From: Paractinoplanes brasiliensis
GTDB lineage: Bacteria; Actinomycetota; Actinomycetes; Mycobacteriales; Micromonosporaceae
DNA length: 64,000 nucleotides
Direction of reading: 5' to 3'
Assembly (NCBI RefSeq): GCF_004362215.1
Contig: NZ_SNWR01000002.1
Location: 992,001 to 1,056,000, forward strand
The translations under genes and the position numbers were made by a program. This document shows positions 1 to 9,741 of the stretch, one piece after another. A model generated the notes under the pieces. That model searched no databases. It was not told the origin of the DNA and worked only from the letters and a program-made list of their open reading frames with translations. The stretch's first letter is position 1, and the number at the start of each line of letters is the position of its first letter.

Positions 1-530
1 TTGGTCTCGACCAGCGCGTTGTCGGCGTCCTCGAGCTTGGCCACCCCGCGTCCGCAGTAGAGCAGCCGGGTGCCGCGCTCGTCGTCGACCAGCTGGAACA
101 GGTCGCGGTCACCCGAGACGACCTCGACCGGGGCGGGCTGGGTGGCCGCCAGGGTGCCGAGCACGTCGTCGGCCTCGTACCCCTCGACCCCGAACGCCGG
201 GATGCCCACCGCCTTGAGTACCTCGAGCAGCACCGGGATCTGCTTCTCGAGCGCCGGCGGCACCACTTCGACGTCACCGTGGGCGACCCGGTGTTTCTTG
301 TACGACGGCACCAGCTCGACCCGCCACGCCGGACGCCAGCTCGCGTCGAGCGCGCACACCAGCCGATCGGGCCGCCGCGTGCGCACCAGCTGGGCGATCA
401 TGTCCATGAACCCGCGGATCGCGTTCACCGGCTCGCCGGCGCTGGTCTGCGCGGCCTTCTCGGGGATGCCGTGGAAGGCGCGGAAGTAGAGGCTGGGGGC
501 GTCGACGGCGAGCAGCGGCTGTGCGGTCAC
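1..530 (-). CDS. 5'-3' exonuclease family protein, C-terminus beyond the left edge
   Basis: The visible 176 residues read as the N-terminal part of a PolI-type 5'-3' exonuclease (flap nuclease), which removes 5' ends and flaps during DNA replication or repair. Acidic metal-binding positions fall where the family has them: the Asp in LLAVDAPSLYFRAF, the EADD motif and SGDRDLFQLV. The basic YKKHR segment is typical of the DNA-binding arch. The GTG start at 530 sits just after AAGGTGG. It is divergent from the acyl-CoA dehydrogenase, with 60 bp between. The window ends before the helix-hairpin-helix region, so I cannot tell whether this is a stand-alone nuclease or part of a longer polymerase, although stand-alone forms are common in actinobacteria. 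Confidence 0.88.
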   Translation of the reverse strand, partial: MTAQPLLAVDAPSLYFRAFHGIPEKAAQTSAGEPVNAIRGFMDMIAQLVRTRRPDRLVCALDASWRPAWRVELVPSYKKHRVAHGDVEVVPPALEKQIPVLLEVLKAVGIPAFGVEGYEADDVLGTLAATQPAPVEVVSGDRDLFQLVDDERGTRLLYCGRGVAKLEDADNALVET

Positions 531-567
531 CGTGCCACCTTAACGGCAGCCTGTCGCACCGCTGCCC

Positions 568-579
568 TAACGACCGTTA
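568..579. promoter_or_regulatory. Short palindrome in the divergent exonuclease/dehydrogenase promoter region
   Basis: TAACG-AC-CGTTA is a perfect 5-2-5 inverted repeat in the 60-bp gap. A further TTAACG copy lies at 539-544. The palindrome sits 12 bp before the GTG at 591 and abuts or overlaps TAAGCT (578-583), a possible -10 hexamer 7 bases before that start, so a bound repressor could block transcription. TetR-type repressors often control acyl-CoA dehydrogenases, but no regulator gene is adjacent. Operator function is inferred from position only. Confidence 0.35.
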
Positions 580-590
580 AGCTGACTGTT

Positions 591-1736
<1,146 letters not shown>

Positions 1737-1792
1737 CGGCATGGAGAACGCCGACGCCGGGAAGGACGCGTCGTAACCGGTAGGGTGTCGCC

Positions 1793-2239
1793 GTGGAAGA
1801 GATCGACCGGGCGATCGTGGGCGCCCTCACCGCCGACGGGCGCCTGTCGTACACGGACCTGGCCGAGCGGGTCGGGCTGAGCGTGTCAGCCGTGCACCAG
1901 CGGGTCCGGCGCCTCGAACAGCGCGGCGTGATCTCCGGGTACACGGCGAAGGTCTCGTACGAGGCTCTGCAGCTGCCTTTGACCGCGTTCGTGGCGATCC
2001 GCCCGTTCGACCCGTCCCAGCCCGACGACGCCCCCGAACGGCTGGCCCACCTCTCCGAGATCGACTCGTGCTACTCGGTGGCCGGCGAGGACTTCTACAT
2101 GCTCCTCGTGCGCGTCGCCAGCCCCGCCGACCTCGAGCGCCTGCTGCAGGAGATCCGCACCGCCGCGAACGTCACCACCCGGACGACAGTCGTGCTGTCC
2201 ACCCCCTACGAGAACCGCCCGCCTCGTCTCGCCGTGTAA
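1793..2239 (+). CDS. Lrp/AsnC family transcriptional regulator
   Basis: The 148-residue protein starts with the AsnC-type winged helix (ALTADGRLSYTDLAERVGLS, then SAVHQRVRRLEQRGVISGY), followed by an RAM-type ligand-binding domain containing the usual YSVAGEDFYMLLVR strand. Such proteins form octamers that sense amino acids or related metabolites. The start is a GTG placed 6 bases after TAGGGT (1781-1786), consistent with a leaderless transcript. It lies 56 bp after the acyl-CoA dehydrogenase in the same direction. The ligand is unknown; a role in amino-acid or acyl-CoA metabolism would fit the neighbours, but that is inference. Confidence 0.9.
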   Translation: MEEIDRAIVGALTADGRLSYTDLAERVGLSVSAVHQRVRRLEQRGVISGYTAKVSYEALQLPLTAFVAIRPFDPSQPDDAPERLAHLSEIDSCYSVAGEDFYMLLVRVASPADLERLLQEIRTAANVTTRTTVVLSTPYENRPPRLAV

Positions 2240-2374
2240 CCCCTCATCCCGTACGCCTCGTCACCGCCCCCACAAGCACCAGGCCCGTACCCGAGGTTCC
2301 TCGCGAGCTCATCGCCGGTCACGGTCCGTGCCGCGGGCTCCGGCCGTGGTGGGTGGTTGCGCACGCCGGGCCGG

Positions 2375-3100
2375 TCAGGGCCGGACCGTGGTGCGAACGC
2401 ACTCCGTGATGTACGGCAGCTCGAACTCGGTGCGTCCGACCAGGTCGGGGTGGGTCGCCATCAGCCGGCGCACCTCCGAGAGCAGCGCTGCCCGGTCGCC
2501 CGGGTCCAGCAGAATCACGTGGCTGCGCGAAGCCACCATGTCGATCAGCCGCTCGGGCCCGATCGTCTCGGTCCACTCGAAGTGCGTGATCTCCAACGGC
2601 CCGAACGGCGCACCCACCGCGGTCTCCCGATCGGACTCCTGGCTGCCGATGATCTCGCCGAGCCGCCGCACCCAGTTGGAGCGCTCGTCACGCAGGTTCC
2701 AGAGCAGTCCGAGCCGCCCGCCCGGCGTCAGCACCCGCCCGATCTCCGGCGCGGCCCGTTCCGGGTCCATCCAGTGCCAGGCCTGAGCCACCAGCACGGC
2801 ATCGGCGGACCCGTCCGGCAGCGGAATGCTCTCGGCGCTGCCCAGCAGGGCCGCAACGTCCGGGACGGACCGCTTGAGCTGGGCGATCATCCCCTCCGAC
2901 GGCTCCACCGCGGTGACGCTCAGACCCCGGTCCCGGATCTGCCGGGTCAGCTTCCCCGTGCCCGCTCCCAGGTCGACCACGCGGGGCGTGCCCGCCGGCA
3001 GAAGCCAGTCGAGAGCCGCTGCCGGATACGACGGCCGCCCCCGCTCGTAGATCTCGGCAGCCGGCCCGAACGAGCTGGCATGCGCGGCGCGATCGCTCAT
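2375..3100 (-). CDS. Class I SAM-dependent methyltransferase
   Basis: The 241-residue protein has the SAM-binding core: motif I VVDLGAGTGKLTRQI, the acidic loop TAVEPSEGM, a DAVLVAQAWHWMDP segment and the post-core LTPGGRLGLLWN. Proteins beginning with FGPAAEIYERGRPSYP and carrying QAWHWMD are widespread, with substrates rarely known. The ATG at 3100 is preferred over an upstream in-frame start at 3127 because TAAGGT on the minus strand (3108-3113) lies 7 bases ahead, matching the leaderless arrangement seen elsewhere in the window. It stands alone, divergent from the MazG-like gene. Confidence 0.88.
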   Translation of the reverse strand: MSDRAAHASSFGPAAEIYERGRPSYPAAALDWLLPAGTPRVVDLGAGTGKLTRQIRDRGLSVTAVEPSEGMIAQLKRSVPDVAALLGSAESIPLPDGSADAVLVAQAWHWMDPERAAPEIGRVLTPGGRLGLLWNLRDERSNWVRRLGEIIGSQESDRETAVGAPFGPLEITHFEWTETIGPERLIDMVASRSHVILLDPGDRAALLSEVRRLMATHPDLVGRTEFELPYITECVRTTVRP

Positions 3101-3319
3101 GTCGACGACCTTAACGATCAAACACATTCTTCGCCGTCACGGGCAGACGCCGGCGGCTCGTCCCAGGTGACTCGGCGTACATCCATTCGGTCCGCTCAGC
3201 ACGACCAGCGCACGAGGGTGCTGCCGCCGTTCCGGCCGACGCCTGCGTTTTCCGCACGCCGGAAGCGTCGTGGTGCTGTGGGGCGGGGTCGCCGGAGGGC
3301 CCGGCGATAATCGTGCGCC

Positions 3320-3649
3320 ATGGATCTTGACGAGTACCAGCGCGGCGCGCTCCGAACAGCTGCTCCGCGTGACAAGAAGAACGAGCTGCTCCACCTGGTC
3401 CTCGGACTGGTCGGCGAATCCGGCGAGGTCGCCGAGAAGTTCAAGAAGTGGATCCGCGACCTCGACAGCGACGAGTCACAGCTCGACCGGGCCGGCATCA
3501 CCAAGGAGCTCGGTGACGTGCTGTGGTATTTGGCGGTGCTGGCCGACTATCTCGACCTGTCGCTCGACGACATCGCGACGGCGAACCTGGCCAAGCTGGC
3601 CGACCGTCAGGACCGCGGCGTGCTGAACGGCAGCGGCGACAACCGCTGA
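3320..3649 (+). CDS. MazG-like nucleotide pyrophosphohydrolase
   Basis: The 109-residue all-alpha protein carries the MazG/DUF84-type metal-binding pattern: GLVGESGEVAEKFKKW (the EExxE-like face) and, about 45 residues later, KELGDVLWYLA (the ExxD motif). MazG-fold enzymes hydrolyse (d)NTPs to NMP and pyrophosphate, usually for housecleaning of abnormal nucleotides. A GATAAT hexamer (3306-3311) lies 8 bases before the ATG with no Shine-Dalgarno, so the mRNA may be leaderless. The length equals that of single-domain MazG-like proteins, about half of the tandem-domain E. coli MazG. The substrate is not predictable. Confidence 0.87.
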   Translation: MDLDEYQRGALRTAAPRDKKNELLHLVLGLVGESGEVAEKFKKWIRDLDSDESQLDRAGITKELGDVLWYLAVLADYLDLSLDDIATANLAKLADRQDRGVLNGSGDNR

Positions 3650-3738
3650 GGCCAGAACGACCAGGCCGTCGGGCAGCGCCTCCAATTATTCCAGGAACCG
3701 TACCAGGATCCTAGGACGGTCTAGAGGGTGTGGCGCGG

Positions 3739-3765
3739 GGTTTTGGGGGAGCGGCGACCGGGCAA
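3739..3765 (+). promoter_or_regulatory. Candidate stress-sigma promoter for the CsbD gene
   Basis: GGTTTT (3739-3744), 15 bases, then GGGCAA (3760-3765) resembles the GTTT/GGGTA-type promoters used by SigB-like stress sigma factors in actinobacteria. It ends 38 bp before the CsbD start. CsbD proteins are classic members of SigB regulons, so the match is plausible, but the -10 is imperfect (GGGCAA in place of GGGTAY). Confidence 0.35.
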
Positions 3766-3803
3766 AGCAGGAGAGAGCCACACTTCCACGGAGGTTTTGA
3801 GCG

Positions 3804-3995
3804 ATGAGCTTCACCGACAAGGTCAAGAACGAGGCCGAGGAACTGACCGGCAAGGCCAAGCAGGCCGTGGGACGGGCCACCGACAACGAGCGTCTCGTGG
3901 CGGAGGGGCAGGCTCAGGAGACGGCCGCCCACGCGAAGAAGGCCGGCGAACACGTGAAGGACGCCGGTAAGGACGTGCGCGACGCGTTCAGCTGA
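3804..3995 (+). CDS. CsbD family stress-response protein
   Basis: This 63-residue, highly charged protein begins with the CsbD signature (MSFTDKVKNEAEELTGKAKQ, then AVGRATDNERLVAEGQ). CsbD-like proteins are small, probably disordered or helical, and accumulate under general stress; the molecular role is not established. A purine-rich stretch (GGAGGTTTTGAGCG) precedes the ATG. The gene is monocistronic: a stress-type promoter candidate lies upstream and a strong terminator hairpin follows at 4046-4079. Confidence 0.9.
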   Translation: MSFTDKVKNEAEELTGKAKQAVGRATDNERLVAEGQAQETAAHAKKAGEHVKDAGKDVRDAFS

Positions 3996-4045
3996 CCAGA
4001 AGTTTCCGAGCGCGAAGCAGGACGACGCGCGAGGGATCCAAGGAG

Positions 4046-4079
4046 ACGGCCCCCGGGAACGCACATCCCCGGGGGCCGT
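4046..4079. terminator. Terminator hairpin between csbD and kamA
   Basis: A perfect 12-bp stem, ACGGCCCCCGGG (4046-4057) pairing with CCCGGGGGCCGT (4068-4079), encloses a 10-base loop. It lies between the convergent CsbD and KamA genes and can serve both strands. There is no T-run, as is usual in very GC-rich actinobacteria. Confidence 0.8.
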
Positions 4080-4086
4080 TCCACGC

Positions 4087-5445
4087 TCAGGCAGCGGCTT
4101 CCTGTTTGCGCCACCAGTCCTGCCCGGACTCCGGGAGCGTGTCGATCGGGTCGTAGTACGCGTAGAGCTTCGACAAGGCCTCGTCGTCGTGCTGCTCGAT
4201 GGACGTGCGGTAGTTCTTGGTCCAGTACGAGATGCCGTGCTCGCGGTCGTACTCGGCGATCATGTGCACCCAGCGCTTGCCCACGAACGGCACGTCGCAG
4301 ACGATGCGCGGGGTCGCGTAGCCGGGCAGGTAGCCCATCAGGTCGTGCTGCAGCTGCTGGGCGTGCCACACCGGGACCCGCCAGTGTTCGGCGTTGGGGA
4401 TCATGTCGCACATGTAGAAGTAGTACGGCAGGATCCCCGCCTCGCCCTGCAGCCCGAAGCACAGGTCGAGCAGGTCGGCCGTGGTCGCGTTGACGCCGCG
4501 CATCAGCACGCCCTGGTTGCGGACGTCGCGTACGCCCACTTCGAGCAGGGTCTGTGCGGCGCGCGCGACCAGTGGGGTCAGCGAGTTCACGTGGTTGACG
4601 TGGGTGTGCACGGCCAGGTTGACCCCGCGCCGCTGCGCCGTGATGGCCACCCGGTGCAGGCCCTCGACGACGTCGGGCTGCAGCCAGTGCTGGGGCAGGC
4701 CCATCAGCGCCTTGGTGGCCAGCCGGATGTCGCGGACCGTGGGCACCGAGAGCAGGCCCATCAGGTACGCCTCGAGCTGCTTCCACGGCACGTTGGCCAC
4801 GTCGCCGCCGCTGACCACCACGTCCCGTACGCCGGGGTGGGCCTTCAGGTAGGCCAGGTGCGCGTCGTAGCGGTCGACGGGCTTGAGGGTGAGCTTGAGT
4901 TTGTCGACCGTGGGAGTGCTGTTGCCGACGAGGTCCATGCGGGTGCAGTGGCCGCAGTACTGGGGGCAGGTCGACAGCAGTTCGGCCAGGACCTTGGTGG
5001 GGTAGCGGTGGGTGAGGCCCTCGGCGACCCACATGTCGTGCTCGTGCAGCGAGTCGCGGGTGGCGTGCGGGTGTGACGGCCAGTCGAGGTGACGGTCGGT
5101 GGCCACCGGCAGCATGTAACGGCGGATCGGGTCGGCGTAGAACGTCTCCGTCGTCGGCGCCTGGTTGGGGACCATGGTGTTGAGCATCTGCGGCGGGATC
5201 AGCATCGACATCGTGGCCAGGCGCCTCTGGTCGGTCTCGAGGTCGGTGTAGAAGCTCTCGTCGAGCAGCTCGCCCATGACCGCGCGCAGCTGCTTGACGT
5301 TCTTGACGCAGTTGACCCGCTGCCACTGGGCGGACTGCCATTGCGACTCGGTCACGTCGCGCCAGCCGGGGAACCGCGTCCAGTCGGGTTCGACCAGGGT
5401 GCGGCGGTGGTACTCGTACGGCTGTCCGGCGGGCTGGGTCGTCAC
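4087..5445 (-). CDS. kamA: L-lysine 2,3-aminomutase
   Basis: The 452-residue protein is a radical SAM/PLP aminomutase converting L-lysine to L-beta-lysine, the first step of the 3,5-diaminohexanoate route. The CxxxCxxC iron-sulfur motif is CPQYCGHC (Cys160, Cys164, Cys167), followed by SGGDVANVP. Lys390 in VPFVGKRWVH is at the position of the PLP-binding lysine. Length and C-terminal region fit KamA and exceed EpmB (about 340 residues), which modifies elongation factor P. The GTG at 5445 is chosen over one at 5481 because GGGAG lies 6 bases upstream. It is divergent from kdd and the rest of the lysine cluster. In antibiotic producers the same enzyme supplies beta-lysine for streptothricin-type compounds, but no peptide synthetase is nearby. 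Confidence 0.93.
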   Translation of the reverse strand: MTTQPAGQPYEYHRRTLVEPDWTRFPGWRDVTESQWQSAQWQRVNCVKNVKQLRAVMGELLDESFYTDLETDQRRLATMSMLIPPQMLNTMVPNQAPTTETFYADPIRRYMLPVATDRHLDWPSHPHATRDSLHEHDMWVAEGLTHRYPTKVLAELLSTCPQYCGHCTRMDLVGNSTPTVDKLKLTLKPVDRYDAHLAYLKAHPGVRDVVVSGGDVANVPWKQLEAYLMGLLSVPTVRDIRLATKALMGLPQHWLQPDVVEGLHRVAITAQRRGVNLAVHTHVNHVNSLTPLVARAAQTLLEVGVRDVRNQGVLMRGVNATTADLLDLCFGLQGEAGILPYYFYMCDMIPNAEHWRVPVWHAQQLQHDLMGYLPGYATPRIVCDVPFVGKRWVHMIAEYDREHGISYWTKNYRTSIEQHDDEALSKLYAYYDPIDTLPESGQDWWRKQEAAA

Positions 5446-5577
5446 TTCAGGCTCCCTGATCGATCGTTCGGACGGCTCCAACGTACTGGAGAATTTGCTG
5501 TCTGGTAAACAGTCAACCGAAGGATTTACGGTGGCACCGAGGGCGAGGCCCTTGATTTCTTGTTAGGGGTGGGGCGA
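5446..5577. promoter_or_regulatory. Divergent kamA/kdd control region with two inverted repeats
   Basis: The 132-bp gap between the kamA and kdd starts holds CTCCA-ACGTAC-TGGAG (5476-5491, perfect 5-6-5) and CTGTCT-GGT-AAACAG (5498-5512, one mismatch). Both are close enough to the two starts to act as operators for a regulator that coordinates both arms of the lysine pathway. No regulator gene is present in the cluster. I looked for a cobalamin riboswitch because KamDE needs adenosylcobalamin; the gap is too short and lacks the B12-box pattern. Confidence 0.45.
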
Positions 5578-6636
5578 ATGACGTCTTCTGCCGGACTTGA
5601 CCGGGTGCTGGAGCCCGCCGGGGTGCTGCCGCAGGCGGCCTGGCGACTGGATGCGAGCCCCGAGATCAAGGACGACGAGATTCGCGTACGGGTGGAACGC
5701 CTGAACCTGGACGCCGCCAGTTACCGCCAGCTGGCCGAGAAGCACGGCGGCGACGGTGACGCGATCCGCGCCGAGGTCCTGGAGATCGTCGAGACGCGCG
5801 GCAAGATGCACAACCCCGTCACCGGTTCGGGTGGCATGCTGATCGGCGTCGTGGACGAGGTCGGCCCGCGCTCGCCGCTCGGCGTCAAGAAGGGTGACCG
5901 TGTCGCCACGCTGGTCTCGCTGACCCTGACCCCGCTGCGCATCTCCGACGGCCTCGGGGGCTGGGACGGCAAGTCCGAGCAGGTGCCCGCCGAGGGAACC
6001 GCGATCCTGTTCGGCCGCTCGATCGTCGGCGTCCTCCCCGGCGACCTCGCGCCCGAATTGGCCCTCGCGGTCTACGACGTCTGCGGCGCCCCCGCCCTCA
6101 CCGACCGCATTGTCCGCAAATATCAGGACGCGCGGGTGGCCGGCGCCAACAAGCTGGGCGCGGCTCCCGAGACGCGCGTCGCTGTTCTCGGCGGCGCCGG
6201 CAAGAGCGGCTCCCTCGCCCTGGCCGCCGCCCGCCTGGCGGGTGCCCGAACAATGGGAATCGTCCGGAACGAGCGGGAGCGCGCGGTGTTGACGCAGGCC
6301 GGAGTGGCCGACGAGGTGGCCGTCGCAGACGCCCGCAACCCGGTCGAGGTGGCGAATGCCGTCGGCGACCCCGCCACGATCACGGTCGTCTGCGTCGACG
6401 TCCCCGGCTGCGAGCACGGCGCGATCCTGGCCACCGCCCCCGGCGGAACAGTGATCTTCTTCTCGATGGCGACCAGCTTCCCCGCCGCCGCCCTGGGCGC
6501 CGAAGGGCTTGCCGCCGACGTCACGATGCTGATCGGCAACGGGTACGTGCCGGGTCACGCGGAGTTCGCCGTCGACCTTCTCCGTCGTGTCCCGGCGGTC
6601 CGGTCCCTTTTCGAGGCACGAGTCGCGGGACACTGA
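5578..6636 (+). CDS. kdd: L-erythro-3,5-diaminohexanoate dehydrogenase
   Basis: This 352-residue NAD(P)-dependent enzyme oxidatively deaminates 3,5-diaminohexanoate, the product of lysine 5,6-aminomutase, to 3-keto-5-aminohexanoate. The protein has the diagnostic Kdd segment (residues about 75-95, including GKMHNPVTGSGGMLIG) and a Rossmann loop AVLGGAGKSGSLALAA. It lacks the zinc motifs of ordinary alcohol dehydrogenases, and its length is close to characterised Kdd (about 346). ATG 5578 follows AGGGGTGGGG. It begins the plus-strand arm of the lysine cluster, with the amidohydrolase 5 bp downstream. Family identity is supported by the neighbouring KamDE and Kal. Confidence 0.92.
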   Translation: MTSSAGLDRVLEPAGVLPQAAWRLDASPEIKDDEIRVRVERLNLDAASYRQLAEKHGGDGDAIRAEVLEIVETRGKMHNPVTGSGGMLIGVVDEVGPRSPLGVKKGDRVATLVSLTLTPLRISDGLGGWDGKSEQVPAEGTAILFGRSIVGVLPGDLAPELALAVYDVCGAPALTDRIVRKYQDARVAGANKLGAAPETRVAVLGGAGKSGSLALAAARLAGARTMGIVRNERERAVLTQAGVADEVAVADARNPVEVANAVGDPATITVVCVDVPGCEHGAILATAPGGTVIFFSMATSFPAAALGAEGLAADVTMLIGNGYVPGHAEFAVDLLRRVPAVRSLFEARVAGH

Positions 6637-6641
6637 CGCCC

Positions 6642-8171
6642 ATGACACACACCCCCACGGTCCTGTACGACAACGGCCGCTTCTATTCCGCCGCCGAGCC
6701 GCGGGCCACCGCCATGCTGGTCCGCGACGGAAGGATCGCCTGGCTCGGCGACAGCGGCGACGCGCCGTCCGCGGACCGGCGAGTCGACCTCGAGCAAACC
6801 CTGGTCACCCCCGCTTTCGTCGACGCCCATCTGCACGCCACCGACACCGGCCTGGCCATCGAGGGCCTCGACCTTTCCGCCGTGCGATCGAGGGCCGAGC
6901 TGCTGGACGCGGTGTCGGCCTTCGCCGCGACACGCCCGGCGGGCGGTGTCGTGCACGGTCACGGCTGGGACGAGTCGACCTGGGCCGACCAGGGCGTGCC
7001 GAGTGTCGCCGAGCTCGACCGCGCCGCCGGGGGCCGCCGTGTCTACCTGTCGCAGGCGTCGGTGCACTCCGCGCTGGCCTCCCCGGCGCTGCTGGACGCG
7101 GCCGGACTGCCCACGGGCGAGGGCCTGGTCAAAGAACAGGACCACCACGCCGTACGGGCTCTGGCCCTCGACGACCTGACCCCCGAGCAACGAACCGCGG
7201 CGCAGCGAGCGGCCCTGACCAGGGCGGCGTCGCTCGGGATCGCCGCCGTGCACGAGTGCGGTGGCCCCGGCACGTCCAGCGAGGCCGACCTGACCTCGGT
7301 GCTGGCGCTCAGCGGCCAGGGGCTGCCGCAGGTGTTCGGCTACTGGGGTGAGCTGGGCGGCGCCCTCAAGGCCAAGGAGCTGGGCGCGGTCGGCGCGGCC
7401 GGTGACCTGTACGCGGACGGCGCGCTCGGCTCCCGTACGGCCAGTGTCCGTGAGCCTTTCCGGGACGGCCACGGCGGCTGCGGTGAGGCGTTCGTGACCG
7501 CCGAACAGGCCGCCGAGCACCTGCTCGACTGTGTCACCGTGGGCGTGCAGGGCGGTTTCCACGCGATCGGCGACGCCGCCATCGAGACCGTGCTCGAAGG
7601 GTTCGCGCTGGCCGCCAAGTCGGTCGGGGTCGACGTCGTGCGGCAGGGCCGGCACCGTGTCGAGCACGTCGAGCTGATCGACAAGGCGATGATCGCGCGG
7701 ATGGTCGAGTTCGGGGTGGTGGCCTCGGTGCAGCCGGTGTTCGACGCGCTGTGGGGCGGCCCGGACAGGATGTACGCGCAGCGGCTCGGCGTCGAGCGGG
7801 CGATGGCGTCGAACCCGATCGGCGCGATGCACGCGACCGGGGTGCAGCTGGCGTTCGGGTCGGACTCGCCGGTGACGGCGCTGGACCCGTGGGCGGTGGT
7901 GGTGGCGGCCGCGGCGCCGCGCAACCCGGTGTACCGGATGAGTGTGCGGGCGGCGTTCGCGGCGTCGACGCGCGGCGGGTGGAAGGCGGCGCTGGTCGAC
8001 GACGCGGGGGTGCTGGCGCCGGGCCGGGCGGCGACCTTCGCGGTGTGGGACACCCCTGGCGGCGTACGGGAAGGTCTGCCTGATCTTCTGCCCGACATCG
8101 AGGGCGTGTTCCCGCGTCGGCCGGTGTGCCGGCGGACTGTTCTGCACGGCGAAACGATCTACGAGGCGTAA
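6642..8171 (+). CDS. YtcJ-like metal-dependent amidohydrolase within the lysine cluster
   Basis: The 509-residue protein belongs to the amidohydrolase superfamily (YtcJ/exoenzyme regulatory AepA group). Metal ligands are visible in FVDAHLHATD, in GFHAIGDAA, in RHRVEHVELI and in the late FGSDSPV aspartate. These enzymes hydrolyse amide or related bonds using one or two metal ions. It starts 5 bp after kdd and ends 13 bp before kamD, so it is almost certainly co-transcribed, yet it has no place in the characterised fermentation pathway. One speculative role is opening the six-membered lactam that can form between C1 and the 5-amino group of the pathway intermediates. The substrate is unknown. 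Confidence 0.88.
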   Translation: MTHTPTVLYDNGRFYSAAEPRATAMLVRDGRIAWLGDSGDAPSADRRVDLEQTLVTPAFVDAHLHATDTGLAIEGLDLSAVRSRAELLDAVSAFAATRPAGGVVHGHGWDESTWADQGVPSVAELDRAAGGRRVYLSQASVHSALASPALLDAAGLPTGEGLVKEQDHHAVRALALDDLTPEQRTAAQRAALTRAASLGIAAVHECGGPGTSSEADLTSVLALSGQGLPQVFGYWGELGGALKAKELGAVGAAGDLYADGALGSRTASVREPFRDGHGGCGEAFVTAEQAAEHLLDCVTVGVQGGFHAIGDAAIETVLEGFALAAKSVGVDVVRQGRHRVEHVELIDKAMIARMVEFGVVASVQPVFDALWGGPDRMYAQRLGVERAMASNPIGAMHATGVQLAFGSDSPVTALDPWAVVVAAAAPRNPVYRMSVRAAFAASTRGGWKAALVDDAGVLAPGRAATFAVWDTPGGVREGLPDLLPDIEGVFPRRPVCRRTVLHGETIYEA

Positions 8172-8184
8172 GCGAGGAGCAGGG

Positions 8185-9741
8185 GTGGCGGGGAAGCTTG
8201 ATCTGGATCCGCGGGTGGTGCGCCGGGCGCGCCGGCTCGCGGCCAAGGCGGGGCAGCCGGTGGTCGACCTGGCCCGTTCGCACACCACCGTGTCGGTGGA
8301 GCGGGCGGTGCTGCGGCTGGCCGGTGTGCACGGGGCCGACCCCGACGGGATTCCCTGGGTGAACCGGCTGGTCGACGCGGTGCGCTCGGACATCGGGCTG
8401 GGGCACGGCGTCGCGGTGCCGGTGTTCCACGCGATGCGCAGCACCGGGCTCGACGACATCACCCTCCTCGCGCAGAAGGCCGCCGCGGGCGCGGTCCGCT
8501 TCGACCTGCCGTCCGGGCGGGCCGAGACGACCGCGGCCCGGCGGGCGGCGAAGAAGGCCACCGGCGCCGGGCTCAAGATCGTGGACCGGCGCCGGGCCGA
8601 ACGGGACCGGATGATCAAGCGGTACGGGGATCCGGAGCAGCGGCCGTGGATCTACCTGATCGTGGCGACCGGCGACATCCACGAGGACATCCCGCAGGCG
8701 CAGGCGGCCGCGCGGGCCGGCGCCGACGTGATCGCGGTGATCCGCTCGACCGGGCAGTCGCTGCTCGACTACGTGCCCGAGGGCGCTACCCGGGAGGGCT
8801 TCGCGGGAACGTACGCGACGCAGGAGAACTTCCGGCTGATGCGGGCCGCGCTGGACGAGACGTCCAAGGAGCTGGGCCGGTACGTGCGGCTGACCAACTA
8901 CGCGTCCGGGCTCTGCATGCCCGAGATCGCGGCGCTGGCCGGCCTGGAACGGCTCGACATGATGCTCAACGACAGCATGTACGGGATCCTGTTCCGCGAC
9001 ATCAACCCCATCCGTACGTTTGTCGACCAGCGGTTCTCGCGGCAGGTCCACGCCCGCGCCGGCATCATCATCAACACCGGCGAGGACAACTACCTGACCA
9101 CGGCCGACGCGGTCGAGGCGGCCCACACGGTGACGGTCTCGCAGCTGCTCAACGAGTTCTTCGCGCACGAGGCGGGGCTGGAGGACCGGCAGCTGGGCCT
9201 CGGGCACGCCTTCGAGATCAACCCGGACCTGCCGGAGTCGTTCCGCCTGGAGCTGGCGCACGCGTTGCTGGCCCGCGAGCTCTTCCCGGACGCGCCGCTG
9301 AAGTGGATGCCGCCGACCAAGCACATGACCGGCGACGTGTTCCGCGGCAACCTGCTCGACGGGTTCTTCAACCTGGCCGGGGCGCTGACCGGGCAGGGCA
9401 TCCTGCTGGTCGGCATGATGACCGAGGCGGTGGTGACGCCGTGGCTCAGCGACCGCGACATCGCCCTGCAGAACGTGCGGTACGTCCTCAACGGCGCCGG
9501 CAACCTGCACGAGGACTTCGTGCCCGCCCCGGGCGGCTTCGTCCAGAGCCGCGCCCACCAGGTGCTCGGCGAGGCCGTCGACCTGCTGGAGAAGATCGTC
9601 GACGACTCGCTGCTGGACGCCATCGCCGACGGCACGTTCGGGATCATGAAGCGGCCCGCCGACCGGGGCAAGGGCCTCGACGGCGTGGCGAAACACGACG
9701 AGGACTACTACAACCCGGTGACGGAGGCCCTGGAGGCATGA
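8185..9741 (+). CDS. kamD: D-lysine/L-beta-lysine 5,6-aminomutase alpha subunit
   Basis: This is the large, TIM-barrel subunit (518 residues; the Clostridium enzyme has about 516) of the adenosylcobalamin- and PLP-dependent 5,6-aminomutase that turns beta-lysine into 3,5-diaminohexanoate. Recognisable segments include LDPRVVRRARRLA, the RSTGQSLLDYVPEGATREGF substrate/PLP region, LMRAALDE, NDSMYGILFRDINP and HVHAR-like RQVHARAG. The GTG at 8185 follows GAGGAGCAGGG. It overlaps kamE by four bases, as expected for subunits of one enzyme. Confidence 0.95.
   Translation: MAGKLDLDPRVVRRARRLAAKAGQPVVDLARSHTTVSVERAVLRLAGVHGADPDGIPWVNRLVDAVRSDIGLGHGVAVPVFHAMRSTGLDDITLLAQKAAAGAVRFDLPSGRAETTAARRAAKKATGAGLKIVDRRRAERDRMIKRYGDPEQRPWIYLIVATGDIHEDIPQAQAAARAGADVIAVIRSTGQSLLDYVPEGATREGFAGTYATQENFRLMRAALDETSKELGRYVRLTNYASGLCMPEIAALAGLERLDMMLNDSMYGILFRDINPIRTFVDQRFSRQVHARAGIIINTGEDNYLTTADAVEAAHTVTVSQLLNEFFAHEAGLEDRQLGLGHAFEINPDLPESFRLELAHALLARELFPDAPLKWMPPTKHMTGDVFRGNLLDGFFNLAGALTGQGILLVGMMTEAVVTPWLSDRDIALQNVRYVLNGAGNLHEDFVPAPGGFVQSRAHQVLGEAVDLLEKIVDDSLLDAIADGTFGIMKRPADRGKGLDGVAKHDEDYYNPVTEALEA

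Noticed and set aside
4087..5445. EpmB (elongation factor P beta-lysylation) instead of KamA
   Set aside because: The protein is about 110 residues longer than EpmB and is next to kdd, kamD, kamE and kal.
5446..5577. Cobalamin riboswitch before kdd or kamD
   Set aside because: The available leader (132 bp before kdd, 13 bp before kamD) is too short and no B12-box was seen.
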